Below, piece after piece: positions 14,921-22,200 of a stretch of DNA of 33,453 nucleotides (position 1 is its first letter; each line of letters starts with the position of its first letter). The DNA comes from an uncultured Alphaproteobacteria bacterium (GTDB taxonomy: Bacteria; Pseudomonadota; Alphaproteobacteria; RF32; CAG-239). The position numbers were made by a program, and so were the translations under genes. Under the pieces are notes generated by a model that saw nothing but the letters and a program-made list of their open reading frames with translations, did not search any database and was not told where the DNA came from. The stretch lies in assembly GCA_934254675.1 (NCBI GenBank), contig CAKQLP010000014.1, positions 1 to 33,453 of the forward strand, in the 5' to 3' direction.

Positions 14921-15224
14921 TGTTGGATTGTATTTGATATACTATATTATTTTCTGTTATACTTTAATAGATATTCCTGCCGAAAATGACCCGATATTGA
15001 ATTATGAATATACGCGTGGCGCATGGAATTATATCAATCAAAAGGTGTATATTGGCAGTATGAAATTATACTTTATTATTGATACTCTTATATTTCTTAT
15101 TGGCACTAGTAATATGCGCAATCATCCGCTATTAGCAAAGATTATATTTGCATCTCCGTGGATAGTTATGTTGTTGGGGATATTTGTTGTAATGTATGAG
15201 TGGTTATTTAGTTTGGTAAGTTAA
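14853..15224 (+). CDS. Small membrane protein, candidate immunity protein (array copy 1)
   Basis: A 123-residue protein with two to three hydrophobic helices. It begins MYQEKIKQSMTETFKLLWQF, followed by a membrane helix around WYVGLYLIYYIIF, a polar loop with NYINQKVYIGSMKL, and FLIGTSNMRNHPLLAKIIF. ATG at 14853 was chosen (GGAT upstream); TTG at 14841 is in frame. The next gene is a paralog sharing FKL-WQFKWY-GLYLIY and L-GTSN-RNHP. The family is unknown. Location directly after a peptidoglycan-targeting toxin candidate, and multiplication into paralogs, fit an immunity array in which extra copies give protection against variant toxins. Confidence 0.72.
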   Translation: MYQEKIKQSMTETFKLLWQFKWYVGLYLIYYIIFCYTLIDIPAENDPILNYEYTRGAWNYINQKVYIGSMKLYFIIDTLIFLIGTSNMRNHPLLAKIIFASPWIVMLLGIFVVMYEWLFSLVS

Positions 15225-15225
15225 G

Positions 15226-15594
15226 ATGACATTTTGGGAAACAATGAAATTTAAAATACATACTGTAGAGAAAAGCATAACAGTAACATTTAAGCTTATT
15301 TGGCAGTTTAAGTGGTATGCTGGATTGTATTTGATATATTTTATCATCAATATCGGTTCATTACTTAACATTCCTACAGCTGATGATAAAATATTCAATA
15401 CGGAAGCGACTTCGCAACTTTGGTATTATACAAATCAAGAAGTTTATGTTGGTAGTTTAAGGCTGGAAATTATAATACTGACTTTACTTTTTCTGTTGGG
15501 AACGAGCAATATACGCAATCATCCCAAAATAGCAAAATTCGTTTTTATTTTGCCATGGATTTATGCGGCAATGCATTTAACAAAGCTTTTTTAA
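15226..15594 (+). CDS. Small membrane protein, candidate immunity protein (array copy 2)
   Basis: A 122-residue paralog of the preceding protein: TFKLIWQFKWYAGLYLIYF aligns with its first helix and FLLGTSNIRNHPKIAKFVF with its second. The central loop (LWYYTNQEVYVGSLRLE) is also shared. It starts 1 nt after the upstream stop, so the two are cotranslated; ATG at 15244 is a possible alternative start. Divergence from copy 1 is spread along the protein, which indicates an older duplication than that of the 94-bp repeat. Family and topology beyond two or three helices are uncertain. Confidence 0.72.
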   Translation: MTFWETMKFKIHTVEKSITVTFKLIWQFKWYAGLYLIYFIINIGSLLNIPTADDKIFNTEATSQLWYYTNQEVYVGSLRLEIIILTLLFLLGTSNIRNHPKIAKFVFILPWIYAAMHLTKLF

Positions 15595-15662
15595 AGATTT
15601 TCCTTTTGCACTTCAAAAGATTTAGTACAAATCACCAAAATTTACGAAATTTCAAAAGATGA

Positions 15663-15803
15663 AGCTTTGTAGCATATTGTGTTGTAATCTATCTCAACAT
15701 TCACAGTGTCTTGAGGTATCAAGTGTACCTTGTCTGGAAGGAATTGTTCTCGGTGGCGGCTAATTCTACGATACAGAACTATCTTTATGAAAACGGTGAA
15801 TAA
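15663..15803 (+). pseudogene. Possible gene remnant between array copies
   Basis: The 15595-15900 stretch holds no intact gene. One frame without a start codon is open from 15663 to TAA 15801-15803 and ends KELFSVAANSTIQNYLYENG followed by Glu. The pattern ELF-V----TI--YL---GE resembles the DNA-binding N-terminal part of RhuM-type virulence proteins, but the match is short. It may equally be chance. The remainder of the stretch shows nothing further apart from the start of the second 94-bp repeat copy. Confidence 0.25.
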
Positions 15804-15874
15804 AGGATGGTAATTATTAAATAGCTAAGGTGAGATTTTTTTCTTGTCTTTTTGCTTTATTATTATATTATAAC

Positions 15875-15968
15875 AATAATTACAACCTTTGGATAACAAC
15901 ATGTATCAAGAAAAAATAAAACAAAGCATGACAGAAACATTTAAGTTGTTATGGCAGTTTAAATGGTA
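15875..15968 (+). repeat. 94-bp exact direct repeat, copy 2
   Basis: Identical to 14827-14920. The match ends inside the in-frame TAG at 15967-15969 (copy 1 reads TAT there), so the difference that breaks this copy is the first base after the repeat. Confidence 0.92.
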
Positions 15969-16230
15969 GATACTTCCGTATATTATGTTTTATATTGTTT
16001 TGATATCATTTTATCTATCGCCTTCGTCTAAACAATATAATATATGGATAAATGAAGAGTGGTTTGTATATAATAAATCCATCTATTTAGCCTTAACAAA
16101 ATTGATGTTAGTGATATTTTTATTGTTATTTCTTATTGGAACCAGCAATATGCATAACCATCCGATATTAGCAAAATTGATATTTTTATCATCATTTTTC
16201 TTTGGAGCAATTTTCTTGGAGATAATATAA
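15901..16230 (+). pseudogene. Array copy 3 of the small membrane protein, interrupted by an amber codon
   Basis: ATG at 15901 opens the same N-terminus as copy 1 (MYQEKIKQSMTETFKLLWQF), then codon 23 is TAG (15967-15969). The same frame continues without further stops to 16230, giving a second helix and FLIGTSNMHNHPILAKLIF, clearly homologous to copies 1 and 2. An internal ATG at 15985 could restart translation but has no ribosome-binding site and would lose the first segment. As written it is a one-codon pseudogene or a readthrough candidate. The 3' part differs much more from copy 1 than the 5' part does, so the 5' end was probably pasted in by gene conversion. Confidence 0.75.
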
Positions 16231-16241
16231 AGAAGCAGAAT

Positions 16242-16604
16242 ATGGATAATATGTATAAAATACAACACTTTTTTTCTGTTTGTTTGAATTTATTAGATAA
16301 AATTGCTGTTGGCGTTTTGTTCTTTGTTGTTAGCGGAATATTATTGAATCTGAATTTTTTCACTTTAGATGCAAATAAATATGACAACGAAATCATAACT
16401 TCGTACAACTGCTTGAAATATTTATTTTTATTTATAGCTATATTAACACTTTTATTTTTGTTAAAAAAGAAATACTCAAGAATTGCTCATATTGAAACAA
16501 TTTTATGGCTCATTCTTTTTGTATTAACTCCATATTTATTTCATCAAATACCCTCTGTATCTCAGGCGTATGACAATATAACATACAGTAGGAGTTTCAA
16601 ATGA
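16242..16604 (+). CDS. Small membrane protein of unknown function
   Basis: A 120-residue protein with about three hydrophobic helices (residues 20-38, 60-78 and 86-104) and a short polar tail. The family is unknown and it is not clearly homologous to the array copies before it. It starts 11 nt after the interrupted copy 3 and overlaps the next gene by 4 nt (ATGA). It is thus translationally coupled to that gene. As part of a run of small membrane proteins after a toxin candidate, an immunity role is possible but not shown. Confidence 0.65.
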   Translation: MDNMYKIQHFFSVCLNLLDKIAVGVLFFVVSGILLNLNFFTLDANKYDNEIITSYNCLKYLFLFIAILTLLFLLKKKYSRIAHIETILWLILFVLTPYLFHQIPSVSQAYDNITYSRSFK

Positions 16605-16951
16605 GAAAAGTTTTTTGGTCAATATGGTCGTTATTTGCTGTATTTTGTATTCTGCATTATGTTTATGCGTTTTTTTATGCTGATGATTTAAAGATTATAA
16701 ATATTGAACATCTATTTTACATATCGTTACTTTTGTTATCTGCCATCAGCATGTTAAAGATTACAAAGGCTAAGGTATTATTATTTTTCTTATGTTTTTT
16801 AACTTTATCACATATATATTTCCTACCCGAATTTGAAGAAATTACGGCATTAGAAAATTGCAATGAAGGAAAATGCGCGCAAGCTCTCAAAATGGGAATT
16901 GTAAAAATAGAAAATGATGTTGTTGTCTATATTCCTAAAAATGAAAGATAA
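16601..16951 (+). CDS. Small membrane protein with a C-terminal soluble tail
   Basis: A 116-residue protein. Helices lie near residues 6-26, 39-52 and 56-73; the last 40 residues (ALENCNEGKCAQALKMGIVK) are polar and contain a C-x4-C pair that could form a disulphide if periplasmic. The start overlaps the upstream stop by 4 nt. The family is unknown. Immediately behind its stop lies a start-less coding remnant in another frame, so the island 3' of this gene is rearranged. Confidence 0.65.
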   Translation: MRKVFWSIWSLFAVFCILHYVYAFFYADDLKIINIEHLFYISLLLLSAISMLKITKAKVLLFFLCFLTLSHIYFLPEFEEITALENCNEGKCAQALKMGIVKIENDVVVYIPKNER

Positions 16952-17286
16952 AATTCAAAGAGCACTACAAAGCGGCACAGAGAGGAATATTTGGCTCTGC
17001 AACAGCCGGAACGATAGGCCTAGGAAGGGAATTAATTGATTACCCTAAGAATATTTTCCTTAAAGGAAAAACATTTCAACAAGCAAATGATGACTTCCAC
17101 AATGATATGAATGTGAATGCTGATGGTCGAAGAATGGCGCTTAACGGTAATTATAATTCGGCTTTTGAGGCTTGTGACAAGTATCGTCCGGCAGGATATG
17201 ATCCGCTAGATCGTTTTAAATACTATAAAAAAATTATTTGTATTGTATTATTTTATAAAACATTTATCCTAAAACGGATAGGGTAA
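16945..17286 (+). pseudogene. Start-less remnant of a larger protein gene
   Basis: The frame is open from 16945 to TAA 17284-17286 without ATG, GTG or TTG at its beginning, so gene finders would miss it. The translation has real protein character: FKEHYKAAQRGIFGSATAGT, then IDYPKNIFLKGKTFQQAND, DMNVNADGRRMALNG and CDKYRPAGYDPLDRF. After about 17225 it turns to AT-rich filler (KKIICIVLFYK). It looks like the C-terminal piece of a larger protein, perhaps an effector, whose N-terminal part was lost. I do not recognise the family. It is followed by a fragment related to the membrane protein of cassette 1, so this was probably another cassette. Confidence 0.55.
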
Positions 17287-17301
17287 CATTGGAAAAGTCA
17301 A

Positions 17302-17412
17302 ATGATCGGATTGTTTTATATAATAATCTTTTTGATAGTTACGGGAATTGTTTTACTTAACTTTCATATCTTAGCTAATCCGTTGATAAATCGTTTTATA
17401 TATAAGAATTAA
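17302..17412 (+). pseudogene. Truncated paralog of the cassette 1 membrane protein
   Basis: A 36-residue ORF with GGAAAAGTCAA before the ATG. It has one hydrophobic helix (LFYIIIFLIVTGIVLL) and ends HILANPLINRFIYKN. The tail matches LANPLINRFYKNN in the protein at 12636-12980, where it follows the second helix; the first and third helices are missing here. The remaining piece could still be translated, but it is most simply the rest of a lost immunity-type gene beside the remnant at 16945. Confidence 0.6.
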
Positions 17413-17476
17413 AAGCAGATATAAATTGGCAGAGTAAGAATTTAATTCTGTTTCAAATAGACTGAAGAATATAATA

Positions 17477-17505
17477 TTGACAAAAATAGAAAATTGTGTT
17501 TATAT
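17477..17505 (+). promoter_or_regulatory. Sigma-70-type promoter of the 98-residue membrane protein
   Basis: TTGACA (17477-17482) and TTATAT (17500-17505) are 17 bp apart, with a start expected near 17512, 40 nt before the ATG. TATACT at 17503-17508 is an alternative -10 at longer spacing. Confidence 0.65.
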
Positions 17506-17551
17506 ACTAGACATAATTTTTTATATTTATGTTTAATTTTAATTTATTAGT

Positions 17552-17848
17552 ATGAAGCCTGAAAGTGCTGTCGGATTGCTGTTTTTTGGCGGTTTAGCTT
17601 TAGGTGTTCCAACAGCTTTGTTGTTTGTACCTAGTGCACGTTGGTTGGGTGTTATTTCGTTTGCACTCTTTGCTCTCGTGATTATAGTGTTTCTCGTTAG
17701 CACGTGTTATGAGGAAATACGGCATAAGACCGATCCCAAATCAATACATGATAATCAGGTTGAAGCCGTAGGGAGTGTTTTAGGCTGGATGGTCGCTCTT
17801 CCTGTTGTTGGGCTGGGGCTGTATTTTGTATTTCATTATCTTCTTTAA
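17552..17848 (+). CDS. Small membrane protein (3 TM)
   Basis: A 98-residue protein with three hydrophobic helices (about residues 6-26, 30-50 and 76-96) and a short charged loop (YEEIRHKTDPKSIHDNQ) between the second and third. The family is unknown. No clear Shine-Dalgarno precedes the ATG, but a good promoter lies upstream and a strong terminator lies just downstream, so it is an independent unit. Codon use is closer to the core genes than to the AT-rich island before it, suggesting that the island ends near 17.45 kb. Confidence 0.7.
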   Translation: MKPESAVGLLFFGGLALGVPTALLFVPSARWLGVISFALFALVIIVFLVSTCYEEIRHKTDPKSIHDNQVEAVGSVLGWMVALPVVGLGLYFVFHYLL

Positions 17849-17863
17849 TAGGTATTGAGAATC

Positions 17864-17902
17864 AAAAAAACTGTAAAAGTTTTATGCTTTTACAGTTTTT
17901 TT
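17864..17902. terminator. Bidirectional terminator between convergent genes
   Basis: AAAAAAACTGTAAAAG pairs perfectly with CTTTTACAGTTTTTTT around TTTTATG. Flanking A- and T-runs allow termination from both sides. It ends 3 nt before the 3' end of the phosphoribosyltransferase gene. Confidence 0.9.
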
Positions 17903-17905
17903 GTT

Positions 17906-18352
17906 TTAAATCTTTATTCTGTCTTCGGGTTCCCAAGGAAAATTTATCCATAATCCCATAGGTTCGGAAATTGGAAAATAGTCCGGTTTAATATTCGGAT
18001 TTTTGTTGATTAGGGTATAGATTTGCGCCAAAGGATATTTATGGCGCAAATATTGTACGGTTTCACCGCTGTCGCACAAATCGTCAATAATATAAGTGTC
18101 GGCGGTGTTAGGAATTTCATCTAAGGTCGTGTCAATCATTTTAGACTGAGCTTTGCTTTCATCGCTATATGAGGATAGGCGGATAAAACGAATGTCCTTA
18201 TGTTTGAGATAGTGTGAAATAATGGTTGCCGGAACCAATCCACCTCGAGACACAGCGGCCAATACAAAACCATTAGGCGAGCGTTCTTGGATTTTTTGCG
18301 CAATTAAAAAGCAGGCATTATCAACTTGATCTTGGGTGATTTCTTTCATCAT
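17906..18352 (-). CDS. Gpt-like (xanthine/guanine) phosphoribosyltransferase
   Basis: A 148-residue type I phosphoribosyltransferase, close in length to E. coli Gpt (152). The motif VLAAVSRGGLVPATIIS corresponds to IIAVSRGGLVPGALL of Gpt, the PRPP-binding signature is YIIDDLCDSGET, and the C-terminal Trp-rich WINFPWEPEDR matches the purine-specificity loop of Gpt (WIEQPWD). It probably converts xanthine or guanine and PRPP to the nucleotide (purine salvage). Two ATG codons stand in tandem; the second, at 18349, has the better distance (7 nt) from GGAG. It lies 66 nt downstream of the HdeD-like gene on the same strand and may share its transcript. Confidence 0.85.
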   Translation of the reverse strand: MMKEITQDQVDNACFLIAQKIQERSPNGFVLAAVSRGGLVPATIISHYLKHKDIRFIRLSSYSDESKAQSKMIDTTLDEIPNTADTYIIDDLCDSGETVQYLRHKYPLAQIYTLINKNPNIKPDYFPISEPMGLWINFPWEPEDRIKI

Positions 18353-18418
18353 TTATCTCCAAATAAAATTAAATAATGCTCTGCTTTATAACAAGTCTTC
18401 ATTCGGCCGTCAATATGT

Positions 18419-18955
18419 TTATTTCAAATTTGGTTTTTGCAAGCGGCAGAATTTGCGAAAGTAAAAGTATTCGGCAATGCTTAAAACGCCAAATGCAAAA
18501 ATATAAAAACCAACAGTCAAAACTAAGGCGAATTCGCCAAAAGATTGATAAGCTAAAATTAAAAAGGCCAAAATAACTCCAAGCACGCCGCTAAACATAC
18601 TCCAGCCCCATGGCAGGCCAAGACGCTTAATATCTAAACTGCCGGATATTTGCATAACGCCGGTAGCCAAAAACCAAAAGGCGAATAAAATCGGTAAAGT
18701 CTGCACAGTTAAGCCTAGGTTTGTTAACAAAATCAAGCCGATAAACAAATCTAATAAACCGACAACAAAGTACCAACCGGAATATTCCGTAAACGAAAAG
18801 GTAATATAGCCGCACCCCAGTAAAAACACGGCGCCGCCAAAATAAATGGCCATGGCAAATAGTGAAGAGAGTGGGTTTGCCCAAACAATTATTCCTAAAA
18901 TTAACATAATGACGCCTGAAATCAGATGCCAAATACTACATCTTCTGTCTATCAT
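18419..18955 (-). CDS. HdeD-family (DUF308) membrane protein
   Basis: A 178-residue inner-membrane protein with six predicted helices and the repeated pattern of DUF308: SGVIMLILGIIVWANPLSSL, then GLLDLFIGLILLTN and SGVLGVILAFLILAYQSFG. Each repeat pairs a short Gly-rich helix with a turn. E. coli HdeD helps survival at high cell density in acid, but most DUF308 members are uncharacterised. The ATG at 18955 has AAGGAG upstream. It is transcribed divergently from rpoB, with which it shares a 302-bp intergenic region, and it stands where rplL would be expected in most bacteria. Confidence 0.85.
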   Translation of the reverse strand: MIDRRCSIWHLISGVIMLILGIIVWANPLSSLFAMAIYFGGAVFLLGCGYITFSFTEYSGWYFVVGLLDLFIGLILLTNLGLTVQTLPILFAFWFLATGVMQISGSLDIKRLGLPWGWSMFSGVLGVILAFLILAYQSFGEFALVLTVGFYIFAFGVLSIAEYFYFRKFCRLQKPNLK

Positions 18956-19038
18956 TAATTTTCTCCTTATCTAAAATATGCTTCTGTTTTGAAGTATGAT
19001 TTTTTTTACAAAATACAAGGGAAAAAACTAAAAAAATG

Positions 19039-19067
19039 TTGCAAAAAAAGATGAAAAAGTCTATACT
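19039..19067 (+). promoter_or_regulatory. Sigma-70-type promoter of rpoBC
   Basis: TTGCAA (19039-19044) and TATACT (19062-19067) are 17 bp apart. The expected start near 19074 gives an untranslated leader of about 185 nt. A private promoter is needed because rplKAJL does not lie upstream here. Confidence 0.65.
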
Positions 19068-19082
19068 TCAGCCAGTTTAAAG

Positions 19083-19233
19083 TGCACAGATGCTTGTTTG
19101 TGCGCCTATTATTTGGTGAATGTGGCTGAGAAGACGGATTTGTCAGGGGTTTGGCTATATTCTTTAATTAAAAAATTTATAAGTTTAACCTTCTGCGAAC
19201 GGGAATGAATATTTTCATAGAATTGTCGCAGAA
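19083..19233 (+). promoter_or_regulatory. Structured leader of rpoB
   Basis: Two inverted repeats stand in the long 5' leader. TGCACA (19083-19088) pairs with TGTGCG (19099-19104). TTCTGCGA (19191-19198) pairs exactly with TCGCAGAA (19226-19233) and encloses ATGAA/TTCAT (19205-19209 and 19214-19218). The second is just upstream of the ribosome-binding site AGAGGAAA. It could regulate translation of the polymerase subunits; this is inferred from position only. Confidence 0.45.
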
Positions 19234-19257
19234 TCAATATGTTAGAGGAAATAACAC

Positions 19258-22200
19258 ATGAAAGAGTCTTATACGGAAAAAAAGCGTGTAAGAAAAAATT
19301 TTGGCCGAATCGAAGCAGTTGCCGATATGCCGAATTTAATCGATGTTCAAACCGGCTCTTATTCTAGTTTTATTAATAATGTTGACGCCAACGGCGAACA
19401 TTGTGAGTTTGGTTTGGAAGAAGTTTTCAAATCTATTTTTCCTATTACAGATTTTTCCGGAAACGGGGAATTGGAATTTGTGAAATATGTTTTGGAAGAA
19501 CCAAAATATGATGTTGAAGAGTGCTTGAAGCGCGATATGACATATGCTGCTCCGATTAGAGCGACTTTGCGTTTGGTGGTTTGGGATATTGATGAAGTTA
19601 CCGGTGCTAAGTCTATTCACGATATTAAAGAACAAGATGTTTATATGGGCGACATTCCGTTGATGACGGATAAAGGCACGTTTATTTTTAATGGTACCGA
19701 GCGCGTTGTGGTTTCACAAATGCATCGTTCTCCAGGGGTGTTCTTTGACAGTGATGGTGGAAAGACAATTTCTTCCGGTAAAAAGCTGTTTTCGGCTCGC
19801 ATTATTCCGTACCGCGGTTCTTGGCTTGATTTTGAATTTGATGCCAAAGATTTGGTTTATGCTCGTATTGACCGACGCCGTAAATTGCCAGTAACATCTA
19901 TTTTCTATTCTTTGTATTCTAAAGAAACCGAAGAAAAGGCTGAAGCCTTAGCTAAAGAAGGCAAAACCATTGATTTAGCTGATGTTCAGGGGATGGATAA
20001 AGAAGAAATATTGGATTATTTCTATGATTCTGAAACCTATGTGGCTGATAAGAAAAATTGGAAAATGAAATTTGAGCCTGCGCGTATGAAAGGCGTGAAA
20101 TTTGATTTTGCTTTAATTAATGCGGCCACAGGTGAAACTGTTTGGGATGCCGGCAAAAAGTTAACTCCGAGAACTGCTCAAAAATTAGCAGATGAGGGGC
20201 TGGAATATTTTGTTGTTTCCAAAGACCAGATGTATGGAAAGTTTTTGGCTAAAAATATTGTTATGGCTAAAACAGGTGAGGTTTTGGCTGAAGCTGGTGA
20301 TGAAATTAATGAAGAATTAATGGATACTTTGGCTGAAAATAAAATTAAATCAGTTGAAACTTTGTACATTGATGGCTTAAACGTTGGTCCTTATATCCGC
20401 AACACTTTGGCTGCCGATAAAAACAAAACTCGTCAGGACGCATTGTTTGATATTTATCGTGTTATGCGCCCAGGTGAACCGGCAACTTATGAAGCTGCGG
20501 ATGCTTTGTTCCACCAGTTGTTCTTTGATGCTGAACGTTATGATTTGTCTGCTGTCGGTCGTGTGAAAATGAATGCTTCGTTGGATATTTCTTTTGATGA
20601 AGCTCCTGATTCTGTCCGCGTGTTGCGTAAAGACGATATTTTGCGCATTATCAAAAAATTAGTGGCCATTCGCGATGGTAAAGGCGAAGTAGATGATATT
20701 GACCATTTAGGCAATCGTCGTGTACGTTCTGTCGGTGAATTGATGGAAAATCAATATCGTATGGGTTTATTGCGCATGGAACGCGCTATTAAAGAAAAAA
20801 TGAGCGCGGAAATTTTGAATAATGTTAAACCTCAAGATTTAGTCAATGCAAAGCCGATTGCTTCGGTTATCCGAGAATTTTTTGGTTCTTCGCAGTTGTC
20901 TCAATTTATGGATCAGAACAACCCATTGTCTGAAATTACGCATAAGCGTCGTTTGTCAGCTTTGGGACCTGGCGGCTTGAGCCGTGATCGCGCCGGTTTT
21001 GAAGTTCGCGACGTGCACCCAACTCACTATGGACGTATCTGCCCGATTGAATCTCCAGAAGGTCCAAACATTGGTTTGATTAACTCACTTTCAACTTATG
21101 CTCGCGTTAATAAATATGGTTTTATTGAATGTCCGTATCGCAAAGTTATTAATGGTGTGGTTACTTCTGATGTGGTTTATTTGTCAGCCGATGATGAAGG
21201 TAAAGTTGTTATTGCTGAAGCAAACGCAAAAGTTGATGAAACAGGACATTTTGTAAACGATTTGATTACTTGCCGCCGCGGTGGTGAGGTAGAATTCGAT
21301 AAACCAGAAAACATCAATTACATCGACGTGTCTCCAAAACAATTGGTTTCGGTTGCGGCCGCATTGATTCCATTCTTGGAAAACGATGACGCTAACCGTG
21401 CTTTGATGGGATCAAACATGCAACGTCAAGGCGTGCCTTTGTTGCGTTCGGAAGCTCCTTTAGTCGGTACGGGTATCGAAGCCACTGTGGCTAAAGATTC
21501 CGGAGCAACTTTGGTTGCAAAATATGATGGTGTGGTTGACGCTGTTGATGCCAATCGTATTGTTATTCGCTCCAGCGACAGTGATGCACACAATGTCGGT
21601 GTCGAAATCTATAAATTATCAAAATTCCGCCGCTCTAATCAAAACACTTGTATTAATCAAGTGCCATTGGTTAAAGTTGGTGATAAAGTACAAAAAGGTG
21701 ATATTATCGCCGATGGCCCTTGTACAAATTTGGGTGAGTTAGCTTTGGGCAAAAACTTGCTTGTGGCCTTTATGCCTTGGAACGGCTTGAACTACGAAGA
21801 TGCTATTTTGCTATCTGAAAGAATTTCGCGTGACGATGTTTTAACTTCATTGCATATTGAAGAATTTGAAGTTATGGCTCGTGACACAAAATTAGGACAG
21901 GAGGAAATTACCCGTGATATTCCAAACGTTGGTGAAGATGCTTTACGCAATTTGGATGAAGCAGGTATCGTGTATGTCGGTGCACACGTTAAAGCCGGCG
22001 ACATTTTGGTTGGTAAAGTGACCCCGAAAGGTGAATCACCTGTTACTCCAGAAGAAAAATTGTTGCGCGCCATTTTCGGCGAAAAAGCCAGCGATGTCCG
22101 CGATACTTCTTTACGCGCTCAGCCGGGAATTGATGGTATTGTCGTTGATGTTCATATTTTCTCTCGTCGCGGCGTAGAAAAAGATGAACGCGCTTTGGCT

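Noticed and set aside
13751..16977. 16-nt near-match GCACTACAAAACGGCA (13751-13766) with 16962-16977, one mismatch, suggesting a recombination joint in the helical-protein gene.
   Set aside because: The surrounding bases do not align and a single 15-of-16 match in AT-rich DNA of this length can occur by chance.
19069..19136. CAGCCA and TGGCTG as an outer stem of the rpoB leader.
   Set aside because: The 5' arm (19069-19074) lies largely upstream of the expected transcription start, so it would not be in the RNA.
20884..20980. Rifampicin-resistance substitutions in rpoB.
   Set aside because: The key Asp, His and Ser positions of the resistance region match the sensitive E. coli form.
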